A stretch of DNA of 14,103 nucleotides from Clostridium sp. CAG:413 (GTDB taxonomy: Bacteria; Bacillota; Clostridia; Oscillospirales; Acutalibacteraceae): NCBI GenBank assembly GCA_000431775.1, contig FR888225.1, positions 14,369 to 28,471 of the forward strand. The letters run 5' to 3'. Both the position numbers and the translations under genes were made by a program. Positions 1-7,277 of the stretch are shown here, in pieces (the first letter of the stretch is position 1; each line of letters opens with the position of its first letter). The notes under the pieces were generated by a model, which was not told the origin of the DNA, did no database searches, and saw only the letters and a list, made by a program, of their open reading frames with translations.

Positions 1-2282
1 TGCTTGTATTGCCCCTCGGAGTGCGGCAGGAATTTACACACGACGCAGTTGAATTGCTTGGAATTGATCCTCCAAGGTATGTCCGAACCATGGAAGAAAT
101 CAAAAGCTGTACCGACAGCATTTGCATGACCAATTATGAACGTGTCCGCGACGGAGACATTGAGCCGAGCTATTTCTCTTGCGTTTGTCTCGATGAAGCG
201 TCGGTGCTGCGATCGTTTGGCTCTAAGACATATCAGATTTTTTTGCCTAAATTTGAGGGAATCAAATATAAACTTGTGGCAACGGCAACTCCTGACCCGA
301 ACAAATATAAAGAGATAATTCACTATGCAGGATATCTTGAGGTGATGGACACAGGGCAGGCGCTCACAAGGTTCTTCAAGCGAGACAGTACCAAGGCGAA
401 TAATCTGACGCTCTATCCGCATAAGGAACAGGAGTTTTGGCTGTGGGTATCTTCGTGGGCATTGTTTTTGAGTTCGCCGGCGGACCTTGGCTTTGATGCA
501 ACGGGATATGACTTGCCGAACATGAGCATCAGATATCACAAGCTCAAATCGGATGTCAGATATCAGACCGACAGAAGAAACGGACAAGTCGAATTCGAAG
601 TCAGCGCAGCTCAAGGCCTTATGCAGGCGGCTCGTGAGAAGCGGAGCAGCTTGGAGGCTCGTGTAGCTTGCATGAAAGAAATAGTGGAAAGTTCCCCGGA
701 AGAACACTTTATTTTGTGGCACGACCTCGAGGATGAGCGCCGTGCTATAAAGCGAGCGTTGCCGGAAGCCGTCGAAGTATACGGTTCACAGGATCTCGAT
801 ATTAGAGAAAAAAACACTATCGACTTTTCGGAAGGCAGAATCAGAATTCTTGCCACCAAGAAAGAGATTAGCGGCTCCGGATGCAACTTTCAGAGGCACT
901 GCCACAGAGCTATCTTCGTGGGTATCGACTACAAATTTAACGATTTTATTCAGGCGATACACAGGATATATCGTTTTTTGCAGACGGAAGAGGTCATTAT
1001 TGATATCATCTACACGGCAAACGAGCAGAGTATACTCGATGACCTGCTTGCAAAGTGGGACAGATTTAACTATCAATCCCAGCAAATGTCCGAGCTTGTA
1101 CGTAAAAACGGGATAAGCCGAAAAGTTATCACGGAAAAAATGAGAAGATCTAAAGGAGTGAAAAGAGTGGAAGTCAAGGGTGAAAGATTTACGGCAGTCA
1201 ATAATGACTGCGTTGAAGAAACAGAGTCGATGCCGGACAGCTCGGTTGATTTGATTCTCAGTTCAATCCCTTTCTCAAATCACTACGAATACACACCGAG
1301 CTATAACGATTTCGGGCACAATTCCGACAATGATAAATTCTTCGAGCAGATGGACTTCCTTACGCCGCAACTCCTTCGGATACTGAAACCCGGTCGTGTT
1401 GCTGCGATCCACGTTAAAGACAGGATTCTTTTCGGAAATGCGACGGGAGACGGTATGCCTACGGTTGACCCGTTTAGCGATTTGACGGTCATGCACTTTA
1501 TCAAGCATGGGTTTCGATACATGGGGCGGATAATTGTACTGACCGATGTTGTGAGGGAGAATAATCAAACTTATCGGCTCGGGTGGACTGAGCAGTGCAA
1601 AGACGGCACGAAGATGGGCGTGGGATGCCCGGAATATATCTTACTGTTCCGCAAGCTCCCAACAGACACGACAAAGGCGTATGCGGATACGCCGGTGGAA
1701 AAGAGCAAGATGGATTACACAAGGGCACAATGGCAGCTTGATGCACATGCGTTCTATCGCTCCAACGGCGATCGCTTGATGTCAAAAGCGGAAATCGGGA
1801 AAATGTCGGTTTCCGAATTACAGCGAGCTTACAAGAAATATTCGGTATCAAATGTATATGATTTTGAAAACCATGTTGATTTGACCGAATCACTCGATAA
1901 GGACGGTAAGCTCCCTGCGACATTTATGATGATGCCGCCCGCTTCGTGGTCAGATCGAATTTGGGATGACATTAACAGGATGCGAACGCTCAATACAACC
2001 CAGAGTCAGAGACGCAAGAACCTGCATGTCTGTCCGCTGCAACTTGATATTGTGGAGCGGATAATCAACAGATATTCGAATAAAGGAGATCTTGTTCTCG
2101 ATCCGTTCGGCGGACTTATGACAGTACCGTACACGGCCATCAAAATGAATCGTAGGGGCTACGGAATAGAACTTAACGCTGATTACTTCAGAGATGGTGT
2201 CGGTTACCTTAAGAGTGCCGAAATGCAATACGATACTCCAACGCTGTTTGACTACATAGAAGAAAGTGAGGAGCAATCTTGA
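1..2282 (+). CDS. Helicase-DNA methyltransferase fusion, 5'-truncated
   Basis: Two-domain protein that enters the window already open: codons upstream of the first TTG (position 9) are in frame and read Leu-Val, so the start and the Walker A motif lie outside. Counting from that TTG, residues 1-350 look like an SNF2/SF2 helicase: DEAS (62-65, motif II), TATPD (92-96, motif III) and QAIHRIYRF (315-323, motif VI). Residues 390-735 are a beta-class amino-methyltransferase with the SPPY-type motif IV first (LSSIPF, 417-422) and the AdoMet-binding motif I last (DPFGGLMT, 698-705, then GYGIELN). It probably translocates on or remodels DNA and methylates adenine-N6 or cytosine-N4; specificity cannot be read. 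The IPF in place of PPY/F is unusual. No target-recognition domain is obvious. The stop overlaps the next start by one base (TGATG), indicating translational coupling. Confidence 0.85.
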   Translation, partial: LVLPLGVRQEFTHDAVELLGIDPPRYVRTMEEIKSCTDSICMTNYERVRDGDIEPSYFSCVCLDEASVLRSFGSKTYQIFLPKFEGIKYKLVATATPDPNKYKEIIHYAGYLEVMDTGQALTRFFKRDSTKANNLTLYPHKEQEFWLWVSSWALFLSSPADLGFDATGYDLPNMSIRYHKLKSDVRYQTDRRNGQVEFEVSAAQGLMQAAREKRSSLEARVACMKEIVESSPEEHFILWHDLEDERRAIKRALPEAVEVYGSQDLDIREKNTIDFSEGRIRILATKKEISGSGCNFQRHCHRAIFVGIDYKFNDFIQAIHRIYRFLQTEEVIIDIIYTANEQSILDDLLAKWDRFNYQSQQMSELVRKNGISRKVITEKMRRSKGVKRVEVKGERFTAVNNDCVEETESMPDSSVDLILSSIPFSNHYEYTPSYNDFGHNSDNDKFFEQMDFLTPQLLRILKPGRVAAIHVKDRILFGNATGDGMPTVDPFSDLTVMHFIKHGFRYMGRIIVLTDVVRENNQTYRLGWTEQCKDGTKMGVGCPEYILLFRKLPTDTTKAYADTPVEKSKMDYTRAQWQLDAHAFYRSNGDRLMSKAEIGKMSVSELQRAYKKYSVSNVYDFENHVDLTESLDKDGKLPATFMMMPPASWSDRIWDDINRMRTLNTTQSQRRKNLHVCPLQLDIVERIINRYSNKGDLVLDPFGGLMTVPYTAIKMNRRGYGIELNADYFRDGVGYLKSAEMQYDTPTLFDYIEESEEQS

Positions 2283-2755
2283 TGATAGACTTATTTGATT
2301 CGGGCAAGGATTTCAAGACCCTTGCCATTGAGAAAATCAACAAGGAGCTCAACGAGTTCCACGGCGATTCTTACGGCAGTGCCGTCAGTACATATGTCGC
2401 GAATGTGCTTAGAGATTTCTGCGAGCAGGATGAGCGCTTTGCAGAGGTGGTTTATAAAACCAAGCGTTCGCTCTCTGATTGTTGTGCAGAGATTATGCGA
2501 GGGTGCGGCAAGCACATCTCGGATATCGAGGTTTATCGCAGGGCAACAAAGATGTATTTCCCCGACTCGGAGGTTAACTGCGTTATAACGATTATCACGG
2601 GTGAGCTGCCCGAGGATAAATATATCAGCAAAGAGCCGCCGAAGAAAAAGGCAAGCAAAAAAGATTCTGCGGCCAAAGTAAAACAGGATAAGCCCGCGAA
2701 GGAAAGCCCCAAAAAGGCCGAAGAAGCCGAAGTTATCCAATTAACGCTGTTTTAG
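2282..2755 (+). CDS. PcfK-like protein (AcrIIA9-related family)
   Basis: A 157-aa protein. Residues 1-115 resemble the PcfK-like family, first named from the conjugative plasmid pCF10, whose biochemical role is not established; from memory, some members of this family were reported as Cas9 inhibitors (AcrIIA9). The family call rests on the pattern LSDCCAEI ... EVYRRATKMYF and on the adjacent PcfJ-like gene. Residues 117-150 form a Lys/Ala/Glu-rich, probably disordered linker, and the last five residues are QLTLF, matching the bacterial beta-clamp-binding consensus QL(S/D)LF. I chose ATG 2282 over TTG 2279 because GAGGAG at 2268-2273 is 8 bases upstream and the start overlaps the previous stop. 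The stop overlaps the next gene's Shine-Dalgarno sequence. Function is inferred only; anti-CRISPR activity is a possibility, not shown. Confidence 0.75.
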   Translation: MIDLFDSGKDFKTLAIEKINKELNEFHGDSYGSAVSTYVANVLRDFCEQDERFAEVVYKTKRSLSDCCAEIMRGCGKHISDIEVYRRATKMYFPDSEVNCVITIITGELPEDKYISKEPPKKKASKKDSAAKVKQDKPAKESPKKAEEAEVIQLTLF

Positions 2756-2765
2756 GAGGTGCACT

Positions 2766-4715
2766 ATGCTGGTTAAAAAGGCATTAAAAAATATTCCACC
2801 GTGCGAACGCCCAAAGGCGCCGCGCGGCGGAATAAAAGAAAAGTACCTCGCCGGAGCACAGATTCGCGAGATCCAAGGCTGCGGTAAGATACTAACCGTT
2901 GACTATTATAGCAGTAATGACGGGACATTGCAAGTACGTTTTTTTAGCGATAAGAAAAACTTCATCACGTATCAGCCGAGCGAAGATAAATGGGCCGCAA
3001 AGTACATGATTCCAACTGCTGAGATTGCGGAATGTGGGCGTTTGCCGGTATATGCAGCCTCATCGACAATAAAGCTTGTCAACGATTTTTTAAACGGCCG
3101 TGAAATTAAAAGTTTCTTCTCGTATGGAACGAACTACAATACATGGAGGCACACCGAGGGCATAGCAGCGGCCATAGATAGGTATATCCACGATTACCAA
3201 GAAGAACGGCGGAGAAGTGCGGCGCAAAGAAGAGAAGAATTGTTTGACAATAGGCGCAGGTGGTTCCCCGGTTACGATGCCGATATTGACCGTTTCTGCG
3301 ATGAATGCGCTTTTGACCACACATACATATTCTTTTCAAAACTCGACAAGCGACATAAAAGGGGGTGTGTTTGTGGGCATTGCGGTGAGCGCTGGGAGAC
3401 GCAAGAGAACATCAAGCATCGCAGCGGTACATCATGCCCATATTGCGGCCATAAGGCGGTTTATATAGCCGAGAGGTATCGATATACGGCGACCGACCAA
3501 ACAACGTTATGCACCGCATATAGGCATGATGGGCAGTTGATAATGCGGTGGGCGGAAGTGCAACGCTGGTTTGTCGGACACAAGCCGCAACTGCGATATT
3601 TTGATAACGCCTACACTTACTACCTTGTTAATGGCAACAAGTCTCAAATCGTATCATACTTTCTTTCGCAAGCTCCGTACAGCTACGGTTATACGTGGGC
3701 TCGGAAAAATGGAGAGACTTGCAGTCATTATGCGTGGGTCTATGACGGAAATCTCACCGAAGTGTTTGGCAAAACATATTACAATGTCGATTTGACAAAG
3801 GCACTCGCTTGCTGCAAGTGCCCGATTAATTTTATCGGACTGCTCGATAGACTAAAATCTCAGCCGCAAACTGAGTATCTATGCAAGATGGGATTAACGG
3901 CACTTGCAAGCGTGATGACCTCGGTGGACTATGAGGACGGCAAGGGCTTTGAGGGGATAATGGGAGTATCAAAACAATATCTCGCCATGTACCGAGAGGA
4001 GAATGTGTTACTCACTGAGCACCGGATAATAAAGGCTGCGAGTGAGCGTATTACCCCCGACACACTTGAGAGATACCGTAACCTCAAGATTGAGTCGTTT
4101 GCTCGGACTGCGAGGATCCTTGAGTACATGACGCTCGATACCTTATGCGCCTATGTCGAGCGGCAGCTGATGCTTGATCAATATAGCGCATCCGGCATCA
4201 TAGAGCATCTAGCGGATTATTACGACATGCTTTATACGCTTAAAATCCCTATAGATAAGCACACCGCCAGGCCGAGAGACCTCAAGCAAGCACATGATAT
4301 ACTCGTGCAGCGTTACAACATCGTTATGGCCGACATCAGGGATAATGCGAGTCAAAAAGCCCTCGAGTATGTTAACAGGTGGTTTACCGGCTACGAAAAA
4401 GATGGGCTTTGCATAGCAGTACCTCACGAGAGGGCGGACTTCCTGCGGGAGGGTCAATCGCTCAGTCATTGTGTGGGCGGCGATAGCTATTATCAAAATC
4501 ACATAAAAGGGAGCAGGATGATATTTTTCATCCGGCACGTCACTGAGCCGGATACGCCGTATTACACCGCTGAGATCGACATGGTTACATTTAACGTCCT
4601 GCAATGCTACGGCTTTGGCGACAAGGCTGCGCCGAAGGAGATTAATAAATTTATCAAGGATTTTGCAAGGAGCATTGAGCAAGGCATTAATAACAGAGTA
4701 AGAAAGGCGGGATAA
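2766..4715 (+). CDS. PcfJ-like protein
   Basis: A 649-aa PcfJ-family protein. The C-terminal third holds the family hallmark HCVG (568-571) in the context EGQSLSHCVGG, followed by a beta-rich stretch (MIFFIRH ... YYTAEID ... LQCYGFGDK). The middle carries a likely zinc-binding module: FCDEC (177-181), CVCGHC (201-206) and CPYCGH (224-229). PcfJ homologues occur in conjugative elements and Clostridia phages next to PcfK-like genes; no reaction is known. The pairing here, inside a replication block, suggests a DNA- or RNA-associated role, which is inference. ATG 2766 is preceded at 5 bases by AGGAGGT (2754-2760), which overlaps the PcfK stop, so the two are co-translated. No signal peptide or membrane segment is seen. 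Confidence 0.85.
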   Translation: MLVKKALKNIPPCERPKAPRGGIKEKYLAGAQIREIQGCGKILTVDYYSSNDGTLQVRFFSDKKNFITYQPSEDKWAAKYMIPTAEIAECGRLPVYAASSTIKLVNDFLNGREIKSFFSYGTNYNTWRHTEGIAAAIDRYIHDYQEERRRSAAQRREELFDNRRRWFPGYDADIDRFCDECAFDHTYIFFSKLDKRHKRGCVCGHCGERWETQENIKHRSGTSCPYCGHKAVYIAERYRYTATDQTTLCTAYRHDGQLIMRWAEVQRWFVGHKPQLRYFDNAYTYYLVNGNKSQIVSYFLSQAPYSYGYTWARKNGETCSHYAWVYDGNLTEVFGKTYYNVDLTKALACCKCPINFIGLLDRLKSQPQTEYLCKMGLTALASVMTSVDYEDGKGFEGIMGVSKQYLAMYREENVLLTEHRIIKAASERITPDTLERYRNLKIESFARTARILEYMTLDTLCAYVERQLMLDQYSASGIIEHLADYYDMLYTLKIPIDKHTARPRDLKQAHDILVQRYNIVMADIRDNASQKALEYVNRWFTGYEKDGLCIAVPHERADFLREGQSLSHCVGGDSYYQNHIKGSRMIFFIRHVTEPDTPYYTAEIDMVTFNVLQCYGFGDKAAPKEINKFIKDFARSIEQGINNRVRKAG

Positions 4716-4716
4716 C

Positions 4717-4893
4717 ATGGACAAGCAGCGGATATATGCTCAAAAGTCGAGTACCCTCAACGAAACTGATCGCTTAGATTTGGCAAGACTGTTGATAAAA
4801 GCGGGCTATGCCGTGAGGATTAAAAAAGAAAAGGCGGAGGGGCGGACGGTGGTAAATTACATCGTCGAGTATTGGACGGATGATGTAACATGA
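4717..4893 (+). CDS. Small hypothetical protein, 58 aa
   Basis: A short ORF beginning MDKQRIYAQKSS and ending EYWTDDVT. It starts one base after the PcfJ stop, with an AAGGCGG ribosome binding site just upstream (around 4704-4710). The charged sequence predicts an alpha helix (ETDRLDLARLLIKAGYAV) followed by two beta strands (VRIKKEK and TVVNYIVEYW), a compact fold seen in many phage small proteins. It is not recognised beyond that. Tight spacing on both sides and a good ribosome binding site support a real gene. Confidence 0.65.
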   Translation: MDKQRIYAQKSSTLNETDRLDLARLLIKAGYAVRIKKEKAEGRTVVNYIVEYWTDDVT

Positions 4894-4915
4894 GGCTCAA
4901 GGAGGCAATGATTAA

Positions 4916-5296
4916 GTGTTTAGGATAACCGAGGACGAATACAGGCAATTGACCGGCAAGAAAACTGTTAAGCGCCAAAGTAAATATAACGCTCGAAGGG
5001 TGAGCGTTGATGGGATATCCTTTGACAGCAAGGCAGAGGCAGATTATTATTGCCGGCTCAAGCTGCTCCTCAGGGCAAAGGAAATAGACGGCTTTTGCAG
5101 ACAGCCACGCTTTGTCATTACCGAGGGCAGCGACGGCGGTAAGGGAACGGAATATGTTGCCGATTTTATCATCTTTTACCCCAACGGGACATACCGCATA
5201 ATCGACGTCAAAGGGGTCAAGACAGATACGTTTAAGCTCAAGCAAAAAAGTCTCGCAGAAAAATACCCCAAAATAAAGATAGAATTGGAGAAGTGA
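4916..5296 (+). CDS. DUF1064-type PD-(D/E)XK nuclease-like protein
   Basis: A 126-aa protein with the DUF1064 pattern: KYNARR (23-28), FDSKAEADYY (36-45), VADF (81-84) and IDVKG (96-100). Glu41, Asp83 and Asp97-Val-Lys99 are arranged like the catalytic residues of a PD-(D/E)XK endonuclease, so it is probably a small metal-dependent nuclease or resolvase-like enzyme in phage DNA metabolism. The start is GTG 4916 with GGAGG at 4901-4905, 10 bases upstream. The nearer ATG at 4908 is out of frame and closes after six codons. It sits directly before the sliding clamp, consistent with a replication or recombination role. The substrate is unknown. Confidence 0.82.
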   Translation: MFRITEDEYRQLTGKKTVKRQSKYNARRVSVDGISFDSKAEADYYCRLKLLLRAKEIDGFCRQPRFVITEGSDGGKGTEYVADFIIFYPNGTYRIIDVKGVKTDTFKLKQKSLAEKYPKIKIELEK

Positions 5297-5302
5297 ATAA
5301 TT

Positions 5303-6367
5303 ATGTTAGTCGAAAAATCAATTATATCCGAAAAGCTCAAAAAAGTTAAAGGCCTCGCATCTGCCAAAATCGGCGATGCACAGGGCGTGCTTATTGCCAA
5401 CGGCGCAATCAGAGCCCGCGATAAAGTGATGAGCGTAGAGCTTAAAATGCCTGAAGCCGAGGGCACGTCCTTTGTCTTGCCGGTTAAGGCGATTGATTAC
5501 ATTAACTCGCTGCCCGAAGGCGCGGTTGAAATCACCGAAGAGGCGGAAAGAGTAAGAATTAAGTCTCGAGTAGGCAGCGCCGCCTTTTCCACGGCGCCCG
5601 TTGATGAATTTGTAGCCGGCGTTACCTATGGCGTGCCGGATGAGGTGGCTACAATCTCGTGCGATAGCGAGCTGCTTTTTGACGCGGTAAACAAAGTAAC
5701 CTATGTTTGCAGCGAGAAATCAAACAAACCTGTATCGGCTGGTGTGCTTTTCGAAAACGATGGTAAAAAGCTCGATATCGTGACCTGCGACGGAGTTCGC
5801 GCGGCGCATACGGTGCTCCCGCTGCCGGGAGAAAAGTACCGCATGATAGTGCCTGCGGCAACGCTTAAGTTTGCAAGGACACTCGGGCAAGCTGGACAGG
5901 TGGCGATTTATCAAGACGGCAAATATGCGGTGATACAGAGCGACGAGTACATAATTAGAGCCAATCTTATAAGCGGCGAATTTATTGATTTCAAAAAAAT
6001 ATTTAAGGAGATAGGCAGGACCCCGACCGTTGAAGCGGATTATATCCTCAGTACCATGCAGCGGTGTTTGATTGTAGCGGATTCAGACGCAACGATATCT
6101 CCCACGGTACTCAATTTTGAGCGCGACAAAATAGATATTGCGGTCAAGACATCATCTGCCGAATTTAACGAGTCGGTCAGATGCGAGGGCAGTGTGGAGC
6201 CTTTGATGATTGGGTGTAACGCTCGTTACATATGTGATGCGCTTAAGTATTGTGGTGATAAAAGGGTCACCATCAGCGCGGCATCATCAAAGCACCCGAT
6301 ATTTGTCTGCGATAGCAGCGCAGAGATGCTTATCCTGCCCGTGATGCTTAAAAACAAGACTGACTGA
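5303..6367 (+). CDS. Phage sliding clamp (DnaN-like beta subunit)
   Basis: A 354-aa protein close in length to bacterial beta clamps (about 365-380 aa), laid out as three repeating domains of about 118 residues. Supporting segments are FSTAPVDEFV at the end of domain 1, LDIVTCDGVRAAHT and FARTLG in domain 2, ANLISGEFIDFKKIF at the entry to domain 3, and the C-terminal LILPVMLK, which matches the conserved end of DnaN that lines the peptide-binding pocket. It should form a ring on DNA and tether polymerases and repair or modification proteins. The start is ATG 5303, with GGAG at 5287-5290. It overlaps the next gene by one base (TGATG). Sequence is divergent from cellular DnaN, as expected for a phage-borne version. 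Confidence 0.88.
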   Translation: MLVEKSIISEKLKKVKGLASAKIGDAQGVLIANGAIRARDKVMSVELKMPEAEGTSFVLPVKAIDYINSLPEGAVEITEEAERVRIKSRVGSAAFSTAPVDEFVAGVTYGVPDEVATISCDSELLFDAVNKVTYVCSEKSNKPVSAGVLFENDGKKLDIVTCDGVRAAHTVLPLPGEKYRMIVPAATLKFARTLGQAGQVAIYQDGKYAVIQSDEYIIRANLISGEFIDFKKIFKEIGRTPTVEADYILSTMQRCLIVADSDATISPTVLNFERDKIDIAVKTSSAEFNESVRCEGSVEPLMIGCNARYICDALKYCGDKRVTISAASSKHPIFVCDSSAEMLILPVMLKNKTD

Positions 6368-6594
6368 TGCAGATCGAGGAGCGCAAGAAATACCAAGCCT
6401 ATGCCACGGCTTGCATGAAAAATAAAACAAAGGTCAGATACGGCAGTGGGCTTTACCTTGTCGGAGCAATAATCTACACGCTCCGAGACAGAACGGACGA
6501 GGAGCTGTTCTCGGTGCTTTTGCACGATGCTAAAAGGCTCGACAGCTCAATAACGGTCGGTCTGGCAGAACTTTATAAGGCAAATCAAGATTAA
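6367..6594 (+). CDS. Small hypothetical protein, 75 aa
   Basis: A 75-aa protein starting MQIEERKKYQAYATACMKNKTKV, translationally coupled to the clamp gene by a TGATG stop-start overlap. It is predicted to be mostly helical, with a short hydrophobic stretch (LYLVGAIIYTL) too short and too isolated to call a membrane segment. No motif is recognised. Its coupling to the clamp raises the possibility of a clamp-associated role, which is only context. Confidence 0.65.
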   Translation: MQIEERKKYQAYATACMKNKTKVRYGSGLYLVGAIIYTLRDRTDEELFSVLLHDAKRLDSSITVGLAELYKANQD

Positions 6595-6601
6595 AATCAC
6601 C

Positions 6602-6647
6602 GCCGCCCCGAAAGGAGCCTCGTGGTTACTTTGCAACACGGGGCGGC
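6602..6647 (+). other. GC-rich intergenic hairpin
   Basis: A perfect 9-bp inverted repeat, GCCGCCCCG (6602-6610) and CGGGGCGGC (6639-6647), with a 28-base loop. No T-run follows, so it is not a standard terminator. It ends four bases before the AGGAGG ribosome binding site of the next gene. The loop holds AAAGGAG and an in-frame GTG (6622). It may stabilise or gate translation of the downstream gene. Confidence 0.55.
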
Positions 6648-6663
6648 AGAAGGAGGATACAGC

Positions 6664-7041
6664 ATGAATTTAGACCGGACATTTGCAAGGGACATCAAAA
6701 AGCAAGCGAACGGTGACGGGAGCCTTGAAGCAAAGGTCACCTTTAAAAAACAGGTTGAAAAAACCGCAAGGGCACTCTCAACCACGAAGGCGGCAGAGGT
6801 TTTCAACGACTGCTTGAAAAATTACGGGCGTGTCCCGGTTGCAATATGCGTAGCAGAAACAATTATTGAAAGGCGTGAACGGCTGGAACGACGATCATAC
6901 ATGTGGGCGCTTGAAGTTATGAAATTATATACGAATGCCCCCAAAGACAAAACATTTGCTTATATTAACGACGGATTACACCCAACAAGAATTGAGGACT
7001 ACGCAAAATCACTTTTACGCGTAACGGCAGAGGAATGGTGA
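6664..7041 (+). CDS. Conserved phage hypothetical protein, 125 aa
   Basis: Begins MNLDRTFARDIKK and is rich in helices. A segment near the middle (VAICVAETIIERRERLERRSYMWALEVMKLY) is a long amphipathic helix. The sequence style is familiar from small proteins in prophages of gut Clostridia, but I know no assigned function. I chose ATG 6664 because AGGAGG (6651-6656) lies 7 bases upstream. An alternative GTG at 6622 would add 14 residues and sits in the loop of the upstream hairpin behind AAAGGAG at short spacing, which is less likely. The stop at 7039-7041 overlaps an ATG at 7041. Confidence 0.7.
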   Translation: MNLDRTFARDIKKQANGDGSLEAKVTFKKQVEKTARALSTTKAAEVFNDCLKNYGRVPVAICVAETIIERRERLERRSYMWALEVMKLYTNAPKDKTFAYINDGLHPTRIEDYAKSLLRVTAEEW

Positions 7042-7058
7042 TGAACGAACCGCCCGTT

Positions 7059-7091
7059 ATTTCAATTCACGCACCTCTGATAGGGTGCAAC
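7059..7091 (-). repeat. Solitary type I-C-like CRISPR repeat
   Basis: Read on the minus strand, these 33 bases start GTTGCACCCT and end GGTGCGTGAATTGAAAT. The well-known type I-C repeat has the form GTCGCACNCT, a short centre, then GGTGCGTGGATTGAAA(T/C), so both arms match almost base for base. The internal inverted repeat (GCACCC with GGTGC) that forms the repeat stem is kept, and the 3' segment that becomes the I-C crRNA 5' handle differs by one base. There is no second repeat within a spacer's distance on either side and no cas gene. It occupies the gap between two genes, or lies in an untranslated-looking extension of the downstream ORF. Confidence 0.75.
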
Positions 7092-7118
7092 CAAGATGCG
7101 AAAGGAGCGAGAGTAAAC

Positions 7119-7277
7119 GTGAAAGAAGTTGTATTTTGCGAAAGTTGCAAAAACTTTACACCCACAAACGGCGCTCAGTATTTTTGTGACGAGTTCGGCG
7201 GTTATGTGGATGAGGATGATTTTTGCTCTCGTGGCGAAAAGTGCGAGGGCGAAGGAGAAGAAGCAAAAAATGAGTAA
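7119..7277 (+). CDS. Small cysteine-cluster (zinc-ribbon-like) protein
   Basis: A 52-aa protein with four or five cysteines in the order CESC ... YFC ... FCSRGEKC, a pattern common in small phage proteins thought to bind zinc; no function is known. I prefer GTG 7119, with AAAGGAG at 7101-7107, because the cysteine module begins right after it. An in-frame ATG at 7041, overlapping the previous stop, would add 26 residues that are simply a translation of the CRISPR-like repeat (ISIHAPLIGCN), so that extension is probably not functional protein. The C-terminus is acidic. The end overlaps the next gene by 8 bases. Confidence 0.65.
   Translation: MKEVVFCESCKNFTPTNGAQYFCDEFGGYVDEDDFCSRGEKCEGEGEEAKNE

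Noticed and set aside
1501..1923. Minus-strand ORFs of 100-170 codons inside the large + strand genes
   Set aside because: They lie wholly inside well-supported genes, lack ribosome binding sites and read as low-complexity shadows.
7035..7118. N-terminal extension of the cysteine-cluster protein
   Set aside because: It mostly translates the CRISPR-like repeat, and a better start (GTG 7119 with AAAGGAG) lies right before the cysteine module. ATG 7041 remains possible.
6990..7160. A multi-repeat CRISPR array around the I-C-like repeat
   Set aside because: No second copy is found one spacer length away on either side, so this is a single repeat, not an array.
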